Source: Methanobacteriota archaeon (GTDB lineage Archaea > Hydrothermarchaeota > Hydrothermarchaeia > Hydrothermarchaeales > BMS3B). From it: a DNA stretch of 36,111 nt. The notes below the pieces were generated by a model that was given only the letters and a program-made list of their open reading frames with translations, did not search any database and had not been told where the DNA came from. Shown one piece after another: positions 13,560 to 22,766 of this stretch; the stretch's first letter is position 1, and every line of letters starts with the position of its first letter. Where the stretch lies: positions 1 through 36,111 of the forward strand of contig JAADFX010000010.1 in the NCBI GenBank assembly GCA_013152685.1, read 5' to 3'. The position numbers and the translations under genes were made by a program.

Positions 13560-14756
13560 TTAGAAGTCGGTCATTATTCTGAACTGGTCCACCTCTGTGA
13601 CGCCCATCTCCTTCAGGAAGGCCCTCGCGGCGCCGGTGACATCCTTCGCGGCGGTAATCGCCCTGCCCACCACCAGGATGTCTGCCCCCGCCTTCAGCGC
13701 CTCCTGCACGCGGTCGACGCGTATCCCGCCGGCAACCGCGACGAGGGTCTTGCCGCCGCACACGCGCTTAATCTCGGCGATGTTGCCCCACTCGCTCTCC
13801 TGCGTCTGCTCCACGTCTATGGCGCGGTGGAGTTCCACGATGTCCGGCTTGACCTTCAGCTTCTTCAGCACCGCTACCGGGTCGGGGACGTTCAGCGTGT
13901 CCATCAGCGAGAGTGCGCCCACCTTCCTGCACTCCTCGATGAACTTCTCCATGGTCTTGAGCGGGGCTAAGCCTGAGAAGCCTATTACGTCTGCGGTGGC
14001 GTCGCCCGCCATTCTTGCCTCGAGGTTGCCGGTGTCCAGGGTTTTGAGGTCCGCCACCACCACCGTCTCCGGGCGGAGCTGGTGGATCTTCTGCACCACC
14101 TCCACGCCGTAGCGCTTTATCAGGGGTGTGCCCGCTTCAATGATAATTGCGTCGCTCCTGGGCAGTGCCCTGATAATCCCTTCCACCCTGCGCCAGTCGG
14201 GTATGTCCAGCGCCACCTCCAGGTAGGGCGGGTGCTTCAGGTTGTTTATTCTGAATCCTATCATGGCATGCATAGACTTATCCTTCTCCTCTAAAACTTT
14301 ATCTATACACGGGAACTTCGCCATCGCCCTGCGCAGCGCCAGCTTCGCCGCGGCGTAGTTGTAGCGGTAGATGCGCTGGTAGTCTCTTCCGCGGGGGTGT
14401 ATGAACACCGAGGCTATGACCACGAGCTCCTCCGCCCTCTCCTTCGGGATTATGCCCTCCTCCACGGCGTCTGCCACCGCCTTGGCCACGGCGCTCTGCG
14501 CCGGGCCGAACATCTTCTCCGCGTCCTCCAGGTTTCTTATCGTCACCTTGGGCACTATAAGCGTCGCCGGCTTCGCCGGGAGGTTGGGGCGGATTACCCC
14601 GAGAATGGGTGTGTGCCCCGCCCTGGGCTGGGCGAGGGAGCTGGCGAAGGCCACTCCAGCGGCGCCGCTCTTCTTCCCCACAATCAGGTCTATGTGGGCT
14701 ATCTCGGGCTCCTCTCCAACCAGAGCCTCTCCAACGAAGAAGTCCTCATCAGTCAT
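13560..14756 (-). CDS. fae-hps: Bifunctional formaldehyde-activating enzyme / 3-hexulose-6-phosphate synthase
   Basis: This is a 398-residue fusion. Residues 1 to about 165 are Fae, with [19 protein letters not shown] (catalytic His21) and [18 protein letters not shown]; Fae condenses formaldehyde with tetrahydromethanopterin. Residues from about 170 are Hps, an orotidine-phosphate-decarboxylase-like barrel with [23 protein letters not shown] and [10 protein letters not shown]. Hps interconverts formaldehyde plus ribulose 5-phosphate and hexulose 6-phosphate. In archaea the fusion usually runs toward ribulose phosphate and releases formaldehyde that Fae captures. The start overlaps the upstream small gene by 8 nt, so both are co-transcribed. 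Confidence 0.95.
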   Translation of the reverse strand: MTDEDFFVGEALVGEEPEIAHIDLIVGKKSGAAGVAFASSLAQPRAGHTPILGVIRPNLPAKPATLIVPKVTIRNLEDAEKMFGPAQSAVAKAVADAVEEGIIPKERAEELVVIASVFIHPRGRDYQRIYRYNYAAAKLALRRAMAKFPCIDKVLEEKDKSMHAMIGFRINNLKHPPYLEVALDIPDWRRVEGIIRALPRSDAIIIEAGTPLIKRYGVEVVQKIHQLRPETVVVADLKTLDTGNLEARMAGDATADVIGFSGLAPLKTMEKFIEECRKVGALSLMDTLNVPDPVAVLKKLKVKPDIVELHRAIDVEQTQESEWGNIAEIKRVCGGKTLVAVAGGIRVDRVQEALKAGADILVVGRAITAAKDVTGAARAFLKEMGVTEVDQFRIMTDF

Positions 14757-15042
14757 AGTGGTCTATCCTGTACTCGTATCCCATCGCCTGGGCGAACTCC
14801 ACAAGCTCGCTCCTCTCGTGCCATATCCTTATGTGGATGAACCCCCGCCTGTCGTCCAGGCCCATAATCTCCCTGGCGAAGGTGGGGAAGTCCGGCGGGA
14901 GGGGACGGTCGTTCCTCAGGAGGTAGTCCAGGTAGTCCTTGAGGAAGGTGATCCTGCCCTCCTTTCCCTTCTCCTTCAGCTTCACCTTGAGCTTCTTGTG
15001 GAATACGCTCTCCTCTTCACAGCAGCAGCTCAACCCGATCAC
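14749..15042 (-). CDS. Small hypothetical protein preceding Fae-Hps
   Basis: This 97-residue protein starts at GTG (15042) about 30 nt downstream of a TATA-like GTATTTAATAC (15067-15077), probably leaderless. The N-terminus has three adjacent cysteines (GLSCCCEEE). The middle is Lys-rich ([14 protein letters not shown]), and the C-terminus ([24 protein letters not shown]) looks like a compact alpha/beta domain. It overlaps fae-hps by 8 nt, so translational coupling is likely. I cannot assign a family. Its place in front of fae-hps makes a role in pentose or formaldehyde metabolism possible but unproven. Confidence 0.75.
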   Translation of the reverse strand: MIGLSCCCEEESVFHKKLKVKLKEKGKEGRITFLKDYLDYLLRNDRPLPPDFPTFAREIMGLDDRRGFIHIRIWHERSELVEFAQAMGYEYRIDHYD

Positions 15043-15066
15043 CAGAATTCAACAGTTGCGGCGGGT

Positions 15067-15077
15067 GTATTTAATAC
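15067..15077 (-). promoter_or_regulatory. TATA-like box of the small gene/fae-hps operon
   Basis: The symmetric GTATTTAATAC lies about 30 nt upstream of the GTG at 15042 on the minus strand. Confidence 0.45.
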
Positions 15078-15230
15078 TTTCCATGTGCTATTGCCAACTT
15101 GGTGATAATCGCTCGCGCATATTATCTTTGGGTGTACAATTTCAACAAGCTGGAGATAGTATTTTTAATGTACAAACACGAAAATTTAAATATTAGGGAT
15201 ATGGTAACTGTATTGGGGGTAAATATAACG

Positions 15231-15773
15231 ATGATGGAACAAGATTTCCAATATTTTCTAAAAAGTTTAATTAAAGCGGCAGAAAATATGGAACCACATT
15301 ATTTTCAATTACCTGTTGCAGGAGGCGATGAGCCGGAGTATAGAGAACGTGTTTACTGTTATGAACTTTACCATCAACTTCGCTGCATTTTAGGAAATGA
15401 TTTTCAATCTAAATATAAGTTGAACGGCGAGGTTGATAAAAAAGGGCATCCAATTATTAGGAAAGCCAAGAAACCAGATTTTATCGTTCACGCTCCAGGA
15501 GATATGAATAATCTTGTGGTAATTGAAGTAAAATCAATAAAAGTAGAAAAGAGAATAAATGAATTGAGAAAAGATTTAGAAACTCTAGAGTACTTTTTGA
15601 ATGAGGCGGAGTATTATAGAGGTGTGATGTTAATATATGGCAGCGTTAATGGAGAATTACCAGAAAATATTAAGCGGAAGATTGCAAACATTGATGACCC
15701 AAGAATAATGGTTTTGTGGCACTCCGAACCAAATAACATAAAGATATATCATAGGCATCTAAGGCGCATCTAA
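15231..15773 (+). CDS. AT-rich PD-(D/E)XK nuclease-like protein
   Basis: The ORF track starts at a TTG at 15099, but the first about 40 residues look like translated promoter. The ATG pair at 15231/15234, about 12 nt after GGGGG, starts MMEQDFQYFLKSLIKAAE, giving about 180 residues. The nuclease signature is KPDFIVH (Asp) followed by VVIEVKS (E-x-K), as in PD-(D/E)XK enzymes; KLNGEVDKKGHPII precedes it. Related proteins occur scattered in archaea and bacteria, and some are labelled 'methionyl-tRNA formyltransferase-like', which this sequence does not support. Base composition is far more AT-rich than the neighbours, indicating transfer. It may be a stand-alone restriction or defence nuclease; the substrate is unknown. 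Confidence 0.7.
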   Translation: MMEQDFQYFLKSLIKAAENMEPHYFQLPVAGGDEPEYRERVYCYELYHQLRCILGNDFQSKYKLNGEVDKKGHPIIRKAKKPDFIVHAPGDMNNLVVIEVKSIKVEKRINELRKDLETLEYFLNEAEYYRGVMLIYGSVNGELPENIKRKIANIDDPRIMVLWHSEPNNIKIYHRHLRRI

Positions 15774-15808
15774 GTAGTGATGAATAAATAGATACCAGTT
15801 GGTGACTT

Positions 15809-17566
15809 CTACAGGTAGTAGTACTCCCCCCTCGCCTTCTGCTCCCTGTCCTTAACGCTTCCGGGCTTGTTGGCGCGGGGTCTCCCCGTTTCGGGGTCCC
15901 TGCGGAAGGTTATGTCCATGTTGCGCAGGAAGGTGTTCATGGCGGTGCGCATCTCCAGGGGTGGTGTGGCCCTGCCCCTTGTCCCGGGCTCGCCTGCGAA
16001 CACCATCGCCCTGTCGGAGATGTAGTCTATGAAGAGGATGTCGTGGTCCACCACTATCGCGAGAGCCTCGCGCTTCTCCATGACGCGGCGTATCAGCTTT
16101 GCCACGCGGAGGCGCTGCTCCACGTCCAGGTAGGCGCTGGGCTCGTCCAGCAGGTACACCTCCGCCTCCCTAGCCAGGCACAGCGCTATTGCCACGCGCT
16201 GCAGCTCGCCCCCGCTCAGCTCCCTAACGCTCAGGTCGTAGAGGGGCTTCAGCGCCAGAGGCCTGGCGATCTCGTTCTCAAAGAAGGCGTCCCCCGGCGG
16301 GGCCACCTTTGCAATGGCCTCGAGCACCGTGCCTTGGAACTCGGGCTTGATGTACTGGGGCTTGTACGCCACCCTCGCGGAGGTGCTCACCTCCCCCGCG
16401 TCCGGCTCAATCACGCCCGCGAGCATCTTCACGAAGGTGGTCTTTCCGGTGGCGTTGGGCCCCAGGACGCCCACCACCTCGCCCCTGTAAAACTCGCCTC
16501 CCTCCACCTCAAGCTCAAAGCCGTCGTAGCTCTTCCTGAGCCTCGAGAAGCTCAGCAGCAGGTTCTCCTCCCTTGCAACCACCGGCGGGCGGACCTCAAA
16601 CCTCACCGGCTCGCTCCTTATCCTGACGTTCTCCTCCCGCAGGTAGCCGTTGAGGTAGGCGTTTATCCCCTGGCGCACACTGCGCGGATGGGAGACTATT
16701 CCGTAGGCTCCCGCCCTGCCGTAGAGCACGTGCACATAGTCGGCGAGGTAGTCGAGAACAACCAGGTCGTGCTCCACCAGGATTACGCGCTTCTCCCGCG
16801 CCAGCTCGCGAATCACCCTGCCCACCCTCAGGCGCTGGGCAACGTCCAGGTAGCTGGAGGGCTCGTCGAAGATGTACACGTCGCCCTCCCGCAACAGCGC
16901 CGCCGCTATCGCCACGCGCTGCAGCTCGCCCCCGCTGAGCTGGGAGAGCTCCCTCTCCAGCGCATGCTCCAGCTCCAGCTTCTCCACAAGCTCGCGCATC
17001 CTGCCCCGCTCATCTATGCCCGAGAGCAGCTCCCGCACCTCCCCCTGGACAACCTTGGGCAGGGCGTCCACGTACTGGGGCTTGTGCACCGCCCTGAGTT
17101 CGCCCGCGTAGAGCGCCCTGAAGTACTCGTAGAGCTGCGTGCCGGCGAACTGCTCCAGCACGCGCTCCTTCTCACCCTCGCCGGAGCCGAAGTTGGGCAC
17201 CAGCTCGCCCGCGAGAATCTTCAGCACAGTGGTCTTGCCCATGCCGTTCTCGCCGATCAAACCCGTGACCGCGCCCTCCTTGGGGTAGGGCAGCCTGAAG
17301 ATGCGGAAGCCGTTCTCGCCGTACTGGTGCACCTTCTCGCTGTCCAGCTCGTCGGGGAGGTTGACTATTGTCAGCGCCTCGAAGGGGCACTTCTTTACGC
17401 AGATTCCGCAGCCGGTGCAGAGGAGCTCTGAGATCACCGGCTTGCCCCTGGCATCATCCATCACCACCGTCTCATCGCCCATGCGCACGCCGGGGCAGAA
17501 CTTTATGCACTCCAGAGAGCACTTCTTCGGCTGGCAGCGGGAGTGGTCGATTACGGCGATCCTCAA
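15809..17566 (-). CDS. abce1: Ribosome recycling ATPase ABCE1 (Rli1)
   Basis: This is a twin ABC ATPase with an N-terminal ferredoxin-like domain that splits ribosomes after termination. The first 70 residues hold eight cysteines in two clusters (RCQPKKCSLECIKFCP and CTGCGICVKKCP) for two 4Fe-4S clusters. ABC1 has Walker A GENGMGKTT and signature LSGGELQRVAIAAAL; ABC2 has GPNATGKTT and LSGGELQRVAIALCL. Walker B segments read VYIFDEPSSYLD and VYLLDEPSAYLD. The ORF track begins at a TTG at 17584; a second TTG at 17566, after GGGTGAG, gives the usual N-terminus (M-RIAVIDHSRCQPKKC) and 585 residues. AAAATATTTTT just upstream is a likely TATA box. Confidence 0.95.
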   Translation of the reverse strand: MRIAVIDHSRCQPKKCSLECIKFCPGVRMGDETVVMDDARGKPVISELLCTGCGICVKKCPFEALTIVNLPDELDSEKVHQYGENGFRIFRLPYPKEGAVTGLIGENGMGKTTVLKILAGELVPNFGSGEGEKERVLEQFAGTQLYEYFRALYAGELRAVHKPQYVDALPKVVQGEVRELLSGIDERGRMRELVEKLELEHALERELSQLSGGELQRVAIAAALLREGDVYIFDEPSSYLDVAQRLRVGRVIRELAREKRVILVEHDLVVLDYLADYVHVLYGRAGAYGIVSHPRSVRQGINAYLNGYLREENVRIRSEPVRFEVRPPVVAREENLLLSFSRLRKSYDGFELEVEGGEFYRGEVVGVLGPNATGKTTFVKMLAGVIEPDAGEVSTSARVAYKPQYIKPEFQGTVLEAIAKVAPPGDAFFENEIARPLALKPLYDLSVRELSGGELQRVAIALCLAREAEVYLLDEPSAYLDVEQRLRVAKLIRRVMEKREALAIVVDHDILFIDYISDRAMVFAGEPGTRGRATPPLEMRTAMNTFLRNMDITFRRDPETGRPRANKPGSVKDREQKARGEYYYL

Positions 17567-17611
17567 GCGCTCACCCGTGCTCAACCCGCGGAACCACGTG
17601 TAAAAATATTT

Positions 17612-18604
17612 TTATTCCCCGAGCAGCTCATTCAGCTCCCCAATAACCCGGGAGGTGAGGAGCACCTCCTCCAGCCTCACCCTCTCGCGGTGGGTGTGGC
17701 AGGGTGCAAGCTCCCCCGGACCGAAGACCACCACGTCCCACCCCGCCTTTTTGAAGTTGGAGGCGTCGCACCAGGAGGGCATGCTCCCGCAGAGGGGCTT
17801 CACCCCCTGCCGCCTGAGCGCCTCCTCCAAGAGCTCCGAGGCTTCCCCCTCCAGGGTGAAGGCCTCTTCCTCCTCCACCACCTCAACGCTTCCGTAGGCT
17901 CTGCCGATTGCAATCGCCCTGCGCCGCACCTCCTCCAGGCTAACGCCGGGGGGAAATATCAGGTCCACCACCAGGGTGCAGCTCTCCGGTACAGCGTAGA
18001 TGTCGCCTCCACCCTCTATCCTGAAGGGGGTCACCCTTGCGGGGAGCTCCCTCAGCTTCTCCAGCAGCTCGAAGGCGCGCTCAATCGCATTGCTTCCGCG
18101 CTCCGGCACAGCCGCATGCGCCGCCCTCCCGGTTACCCTGAAGCTCAGCTCCACTCCGCCGTACTGCTCCGTTGCTATGCGCAGCGAGGTGGGCTCCAGC
18201 ACAACGCAGCGCCTCGGGGAGAAGCGCTCCACAACCAGCGCCGAGCCCCTGCCTGAGGTTTCCTCCTCCACCAGGAGGGCGAACCCCAGCCTGAGCTCCT
18301 CAATCTTCTCCAGGGCCAGGAGCATCGCGGCTATGCCCGCCTTTGCGTCGCACACACCTGAGCCGAAGGCAACCCCGCCCGAGACGCGGAACTCGCCGCT
18401 CACGCTCAGCGTGTCCAGGTGGGTCGCCACCCAGAACTCCGCCCCCGGGTTCAGCAGCAGGTTGCCCTCCACTAGCTCCGCCCTGTGCCCCAGCTCCTCC
18501 ATCCTCGCGGCGATGTGCTCAGCCAGCATTTGCTCTCCGCCGGGCGGCGAGGGGATACTCACCAGCTCCCTCAGGAGCTCCGAAGCCCTTTCAAGCTCTT
18601 CCAT
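17612..18604 (-). CDS. M20 family zinc metallopeptidase/deacylase (ArgE/DapE/LysK type)
   Basis: This 330-residue protein has the di-zinc site of the M20 family: THLDT (His62), GVCDAKAG (Asp86), the catalytic EEETSGRG (113-118), LEPT and the late CHTHRER. The dimerisation domain lies between about residues 160 and 260. Relatives remove acyl groups from acetylornithine, succinyl-diaminopimelate or LysW-bound lysine/ornithine, or cleave dipeptides. The short length and CDAKAG suggest the LysK/ArgE side, but no biosynthetic neighbours are present to decide. The start is the ATG at 18604, leaderless with the TATA shared with the divergent acetyltransferase gene. Confidence 0.85.
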   Translation of the reverse strand: MEELERASELLRELVSIPSPPGGEQMLAEHIAARMEELGHRAELVEGNLLLNPGAEFWVATHLDTLSVSGEFRVSGGVAFGSGVCDAKAGIAAMLLALEKIEELRLGFALLVEEETSGRGSALVVERFSPRRCVVLEPTSLRIATEQYGGVELSFRVTGRAAHAAVPERGSNAIERAFELLEKLRELPARVTPFRIEGGGDIYAVPESCTLVVDLIFPPGVSLEEVRRRAIAIGRAYGSVEVVEEEEAFTLEGEASELLEEALRRQGVKPLCGSMPSWCDASNFKKAGWDVVVFGPGELAPCHTHRERVRLEEVLLTSRVIGELNELLGE

Positions 18605-18625
18605 CAGGTTAGATATATGGCGTGG

Positions 18626-18634
18626 TTATAAAAA
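18626..18634. promoter_or_regulatory. TATA element positioned for two divergent genes
   Basis: TTATAAAAA sits in the 49-bp gap between the ATG at 18604 (minus) and the ATG at 18654 (plus). It is about 20-30 nt from each, so both leaderless genes may use the same or overlapping TATA sequence. A second AT-rich GATATATGG lies at 18612-18620. Confidence 0.45.
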
Positions 18635-18653
18635 GGTTAATACAGGTGGTATC

Positions 18654-19115
18654 ATGGAGGTCAGAATACGCCGCGGGAGCAGGCAGGACCTCCCCGCCTT
18701 TCTCGAGGCGTACAGGGAGGCGTACCGCGGGCTGGAGGAGTACTCCTACCGCTCCCGCAGGAGGATAAAGGCCTACCTCCACTGGCTGATCACCCGGGAC
18801 AGGGAGGGCGTTTTTGTCGCCGAGGTGGGGGACAGCCTGGCGGGCTTCATATGTGCTGACTCGAACTGGGTCAGCGACACCGGCGAGACGGTGGGTGCCA
18901 TCCACGAGCTGGTGGTTCGCCCCGAGTACCGCCGCCGCGGAGTTGCCCGCAGGCTCATGGAGGCGGGTATGGAGTACCTGAGGAGCAGGGGCAGGCGCGT
19001 GATTGAGCTGTGGGTGGGAGTTGACAACCACTCCGCCAGGAGGTTCTATGAGAGCCTCGGATTCCGCGCCGGAGATGTGGTGGGCAAGTGGAGGAGAATG
19101 CTCAAAACTTTTTGA
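18654..19115 (+). CDS. GNAT family N-acetyltransferase
   Basis: This encodes 153 residues from the ATG at 18654, which follows AGGTGGT; the ORF track runs on upstream through the antisense of the peptidase gene. The acetyl-CoA site is VVRPEYRRRGVARRLMEA (Q/RxxGxG/A type), followed by IELWVGVDNHSARRFYESLGF, the typical GNAT C-terminal motif. The pattern resembles RimI-like protein N-terminal acetyltransferases, but the substrate cannot be read from sequence. It stands alone, divergent from the peptidase and upstream of the complex I operon, which has its own promoter. Confidence 0.88.
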   Translation: MEVRIRRGSRQDLPAFLEAYREAYRGLEEYSYRSRRRIKAYLHWLITRDREGVFVAEVGDSLAGFICADSNWVSDTGETVGAIHELVVRPEYRRRGVARRLMEAGMEYLRSRGRRVIELWVGVDNHSARRFYESLGFRAGDVVGKWRRMLKTF

Positions 19116-19175
19116 ACAGCCGCCGGTCTGAGAGAGCCGCCCTGTTTGACCCATCTCAAACATTGCCGTGGAAAA

Positions 19176-19217
19176 ATTTTTATATTACCTGTTGGTTAGA
19201 TAGTTGGGTTGTTGGTT
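19176..19217 (+). promoter_or_regulatory. Promoter and GTTGGTT repeats ahead of the complex I-like operon
   Basis: AATTTTTATAT (19176-19186) is a clear TATA box. Immediately after it, GTTGGTT (19191), GTTGGGTT (19203) and GTTGGTT (19211) repeat, the outer pair 20 nt apart (about two helical turns). They surround the expected start near 19205-19210. The transcript would have a leader of about 30 nt with GGGTGAT before the TTG start. Confidence 0.45.
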
Positions 19218-19240
19218 CTTCAAAATAAAAGGGTGATAGC

Positions 19241-19618
19241 TTGAGCATCGGTGAGCAGTACATCACCATTGCACTCTTCGTGATTATCGGCGTGATATTC
19301 CCAGCGGTTACGATATTTGTGGCCAGCCTCCTGAGAAAGCCGGCAAAGCCCGAGCCCCAGAAGTACCTCACCTACGAGTGCAGCGTCCTGCCCTTCGGCC
19401 CCGCCTGGGTGCAGCACAACGTGGAGTACTACATGTATGCGCTTCTCTTTGTAATCTTCGACGTGGAGACCGTCTTCCTGTACCCCTGGGCGATGACCTA
19501 CAGGAGCTTTGGACTCTTTGCCACCATCGAGGTAATAATCTTCATAGGCGTACTCGCCCTCGGCCTTGCCTACGCCTGGAAGAAAGGAGCTCTGGAGTGG
19601 ATGCGAGGATGGAAGTGA
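19241..19618 (+). CDS. nuoA: Complex I-like oxidoreductase subunit A
   Basis: This 125-residue protein has three membrane helices (about 7-30, 62-82, 92-112). The connecting loop [16 protein letters not shown] contains the conserved YECG-like segment (here YECSVLPFG), and the second helix region [15 protein letters not shown] is the family signature. It belongs to the membrane part near the quinone site. The start is TTG at 19241, following GGGTGAT. It is the first gene of a ten-gene operon and overlaps nuoB by 10 nt. The symbol follows bacterial usage; archaeal equivalents are called fpoA/fqoA. Confidence 0.93.
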   Translation: MSIGEQYITIALFVIIGVIFPAVTIFVASLLRKPAKPEPQKYLTYECSVLPFGPAWVQHNVEYYMYALLFVIFDVETVFLYPWAMTYRSFGLFATIEVIIFIGVLALGLAYAWKKGALEWMRGWK

Positions 19619-20079
19619 AGCTTCCCAATGTGATACTCACGAAGCTGGACCGCCTCGTCTTCGACAGGGCGAGGCCCTACACCATGTGGCCCCTCACCTT
19701 TGGCTTAGCCTGCTGCGCCATAGAGATGATGGCCACCGGCTGCTCGCGCTACGACGCCTTCGAGCGCTTCGGCATGCTCTTCCGCGCGACGCCGAGGCAG
19801 GCCGACCTGATGATAGTGGCGGGCACCATAACAAAGAAGATGGCGCCCAATGTGCGCAGGCTGTACGAGCAGATGCCCGAGCCCAAGTACGTCATAGCCA
19901 TGGGGGAGTGCGCCATCTGTGGCGGGCCCTTCTACGACAGCTACAGCGTGGTGAACGGCGCCGACCAGATAATACCCGTGGACGTCTATGTGCCCGGCTG
20001 CCCGCCCCGCCCGGAGACGCTCATAGATGCGATAGTGAAGCTGCAGAAGAAGATAAGAGAGGGCAAGATAAAGAGGTAG
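19609..20079 (+). CDS. nuoB: Complex I-like oxidoreductase subunit B (4Fe-4S cluster N2)
   Basis: This gives 156 residues from the ATG at 19609 ([14 protein letters not shown]). The track ORF begins inside nuoA in another frame. Ligands of the terminal cluster N2 are visible: [10 protein letters not shown] (adjacent Cys pair), GECAICGG and [10 protein letters not shown]. The GECAICGG form differs from the bacterial GSCANCGG. The subunit hands electrons to the quinone or methanophenazine bound at the B-CD interface. It overlaps nuoA by 10 nt and is followed by nuoCD after 4 nt. Confidence 0.94.
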   Translation: MEVKLPNVILTKLDRLVFDRARPYTMWPLTFGLACCAIEMMATGCSRYDAFERFGMLFRATPRQADLMIVAGTITKKMAPNVRRLYEQMPEPKYVIAMGECAICGGPFYDSYSVVNGADQIIPVDVYVPGCPPRPETLIDAIVKLQKKIREGKIKR

Positions 20080-20083
20080 TGGC

Positions 20084-21730
20084 ATGGCGGAGGAGAAGTC
20101 GCAGAGTGAGGCAGGGGAAGAGCAGGTGAGGCACGAGCTCATCGACACCCTCACGTCCAAGTTTGGAGACAGGCTGCTGGAGGCGCGGGTGCAGCGGGAG
20201 CGGAGGCTGCAGGTGAGGATAAGGGGTGAGGACCTCCTGCCCGTGGTGGAGTTTTTGAAGGGCTCCGGCTTCGACCACCTCTCATGCATCTCCGGCGTTG
20301 ACTACGAGGACAGGATGGAGGCGGTGTACCACCTGTGGAGCTACTCCCGGGGAGAGCTGGTCCAGATAAACGCCGAGCTACCCAGGGATAAGCCGGAGAT
20401 TGACAGCCTGGTCCCCCTCTACCGCGCCGCGGACTGGCACGAGCGCGAGGCCTACGACATGCTCGGCATAGTCTTCAGGGGCCACCCCAATCTGAAGCGC
20501 ATGCTCCTGCCGGAGGGTTTTGAGGGCCATCCCCTGCGCAAGGACTTCAAGACCAAGCCCATGTCCTGGTATCTTGAGGGCGAGGCGGAGATGTGGGAGA
20601 CCCCTGTGGAGATTGAGCAGGATGGCGAGGGTGAGATAGAGACCATGGTGCTCAACATCGGCCCGCAGCACCCCTCCACCCACGGCGTTGCCCGGCTGGT
20701 GACCACGCTGAGCGGCGAGACGGTGGTTAAGATAGAGCCCATCATAGGCTACCTCCACAGGGGTGTGGAGAAGATAGCCGAGAACCGCACCTACCAGCAG
20801 TTCCTTCCCCTCACCGACAGAACCGACTACATCTCCTCCATAACCAATAACCTGGCCTACGTGCTGGCCGTGGAGGAGCTCATGGGCGTGCGCGTGCCCG
20901 AGAGGGCGGAGTACCTGCGGGTGATCCTCTCGGAGCTGCAGCGCATCGCGAATCATTTAATGTTCATCGCCGCCTTCGGCGCAGACCTGGGCGCCTGGAC
21001 GGTGATGATGTACGGCTTCCGGGAGCGCGAGATGGTTCTGGACCTGATGGAGCAGGTCTCCGGGCAGCGCCTGCTCTACAACTTCCTGCGCATAGGAGGC
21101 CTGAAGGAGGACGTTCCGGAGGGCTGGACTGAAGCGGTCAGGAACTTCCTGCGTGTCCTGCCCGAGCGGCTCTCCGACTATGAGACCTACTTCTTCAACA
21201 ATGAGATTTTTATAAAGAGGTGCGAGGGTGTTGGTGTCCTGGAGCCGGAGCTGGCGATTGAGCTCGGGGTCACAGGCCCAATGCTGCGCGCCAGCGGCGT
21301 TGCGCGGGATGTGCGCAGGGACGACCCCTACTCCATCTACGACCGCTTTGACTTTGAGGTTGTTACCGAGGAGGCGGGCGACACGCTGGCGAGGTTCAAG
21401 GTGCGCTTCCGCGAGATCTTCGAGAGCCTGCGAATAATAGAGCAGGCCCTCGATGACCTGCCGGAGGGCGAGGTCAGGTCTCCGGATGTGCCCAAGGTCA
21501 TACGCCCGCCGAAGGGCGAGGTGTACTCGCGGATAGAGGCGCCAAAGGGCGAGCTTGCCTACTACATTGTAAGCGACGGCAAGTCCACATCGCCCTACAG
21601 GCTCAAGATAAGGAGCCCCGCCTTCTGCAACCTCTCCGCCTTCCCCCACTACGCCACCGGTGAGATAATCCCCGACATGATTGTCAACTTTGCCAGCGTG
21701 GATATAGTCATGGGTGAAATAGACAGGTGA
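20084..21730 (+). CDS. nuoCD: Fused complex I-like subunits C and D
   Basis: This is a 548-residue fusion. Residues about 1-165 are NuoC, with [17 protein letters not shown] and HPLRKDF. Residues about 185-548 are NuoD, starting [14 protein letters not shown] (quinone-site His), then [21 protein letters not shown] and the C-terminal [18 protein letters not shown], ending in GEIDR as is usual. The first about 20 residues are acidic and probably disordered. Fusion of C and D is known in some bacteria (enterobacteria) and other lineages, whereas the genes are separate in many archaeal Fpo/Nuo clusters. It forms the connecting module with B and I. Confidence 0.94.
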   Translation: MAEEKSQSEAGEEQVRHELIDTLTSKFGDRLLEARVQRERRLQVRIRGEDLLPVVEFLKGSGFDHLSCISGVDYEDRMEAVYHLWSYSRGELVQINAELPRDKPEIDSLVPLYRAADWHEREAYDMLGIVFRGHPNLKRMLLPEGFEGHPLRKDFKTKPMSWYLEGEAEMWETPVEIEQDGEGEIETMVLNIGPQHPSTHGVARLVTTLSGETVVKIEPIIGYLHRGVEKIAENRTYQQFLPLTDRTDYISSITNNLAYVLAVEELMGVRVPERAEYLRVILSELQRIANHLMFIAAFGADLGAWTVMMYGFREREMVLDLMEQVSGQRLLYNFLRIGGLKEDVPEGWTEAVRNFLRVLPERLSDYETYFFNNEIFIKRCEGVGVLEPELAIELGVTGPMLRASGVARDVRRDDPYSIYDRFDFEVVTEEAGDTLARFKVRFREIFESLRIIEQALDDLPEGEVRSPDVPKVIRPPKGEVYSRIEAPKGELAYYIVSDGKSTSPYRLKIRSPAFCNLSAFPHYATGEIIPDMIVNFASVDIVMGEIDR

Positions 21731-21734
21731 GGCT

Positions 21735-22757
21735 ATGGTGGAAGATCTGCTGATGAAGGTGCTGCGCGGCCTGGTAGGTGTGGTGGCCGTAATCCTGTTC
21801 CTGTCCCTCAATGTGCTCTTCCTCACCTGGATGGAGAGGAAGGTCATCGCGAGAATCCACGTGCGCTACGGTCCGAACCGCGCCGGTCCCTACGGTCTGC
21901 TCCAGCCGATAGCCGACATGCTGAAGCTGCTCACAAAGGAGGACATAGTGCCCGAGAAGGCCGACAAGCTGGTGTACAACCTTGCCCCGGTGGTTGCCTT
22001 CCTCTTCGCCCTGCTCCCCGCGGCGGCGATAGGCATAGGCTCGGGGCTGATAGCCGCCGATGTGGGCGTTGGCGTGCTCTACATCACCGCCGTGGCGTCA
22101 CTCTCGACCCTGGCGGTGCTCATGGCGGCGTGGGGCTCCAACAACAAGTACTCCCTGCTGGGGGGGATGCGAACAGCGGCGCAGAGCCTGAGCTATGAGA
22201 TACCCCTGGTGCTCAGCATGATAGGCATTGTGGCGATAGTCGGCTCCCTGAGCACGCAGGACATTGTGGCGGCGCAGTCCCAGACCTGGTTCGGGATAAT
22301 ACCCAAGTGGTTCATCTTCTACCAGCCCCTCGCGTTCATAGTCTTCTTCGCCGCAGTCGTGGCTGAGATGGGCAGGATACCCTTCGACCTGCCGGAGAGC
22401 GAGTCGGAGCTCGTCGCGGGATTCCACACCGAGTACAGCGGAATGAAGTTTGCCATGTTCATGTTCGCCGAGTACATCCACTTCGTGGTGGGCTCGGCGC
22501 TGGTGGTGACCCTCTTCCTGGGCGGCTGGCACCTCCCGGTAATCTCGCCGATGGTGGAGAACCTGGGCATGCTGAAGTACCTGGTGCAGGTGGCAATTTT
22601 CGTTGCCAAGATGTATGTGATAATCTTTGTGCTCATGTGGGTGCGGGGCACACTTACACGAACAAAGGTGGACCATGTGCTGAGCTTCGGGTGGAAGGGC
22701 CTGCTTCCCCTGGCGCTGGCGAACGTGGTGATAACCGGAGTGGTGTTAAGCATTTAG
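21735..22757 (+). CDS. nuoH: Complex I-like subunit H
   Basis: This is a 340-residue membrane protein with about eight helices. Family signatures are ERKVIARIHVRYGPNR and PYGLLQPIADMLKLLTKED in the first loop, and PFDLPESESELVAGFHTEY with its conserved acidic residues near the quinone chamber. It links the quinone site to the proton-pumping arm. The ATG follows nuoCD by 4 nt (TGAGGCTATG) and the stop is followed directly by nuoI. Confidence 0.95.
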   Translation: MVEDLLMKVLRGLVGVVAVILFLSLNVLFLTWMERKVIARIHVRYGPNRAGPYGLLQPIADMLKLLTKEDIVPEKADKLVYNLAPVVAFLFALLPAAAIGIGSGLIAADVGVGVLYITAVASLSTLAVLMAAWGSNNKYSLLGGMRTAAQSLSYEIPLVLSMIGIVAIVGSLSTQDIVAAQSQTWFGIIPKWFIFYQPLAFIVFFAAVVAEMGRIPFDLPESESELVAGFHTEYSGMKFAMFMFAEYIHFVVGSALVVTLFLGGWHLPVISPMVENLGMLKYLVQVAIFVAKMYVIIFVLMWVRGTLTRTKVDHVLSFGWKGLLPLALANVVITGVVLSI

Positions 22758-22766
22758 GTGGTGGTT

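Noticed and set aside
15099-15230. Upstream start of the nuclease-like protein at a TTG
   Set aside because: The extra residues correspond to AT-rich promoter sequence and contain TATA-like elements; a start at 15231 is more consistent.
16043-17431. 462-residue plus-strand ORF opposite ABCE1
   Set aside because: It is the shadow of ABCE1; no family features.
18000-18653. Long N-terminal extension of the acetyltransferase ORF
   Set aside because: It is antisense to the M20 peptidase gene and Ser-rich; the ATG at 18654 has a ribosome site.
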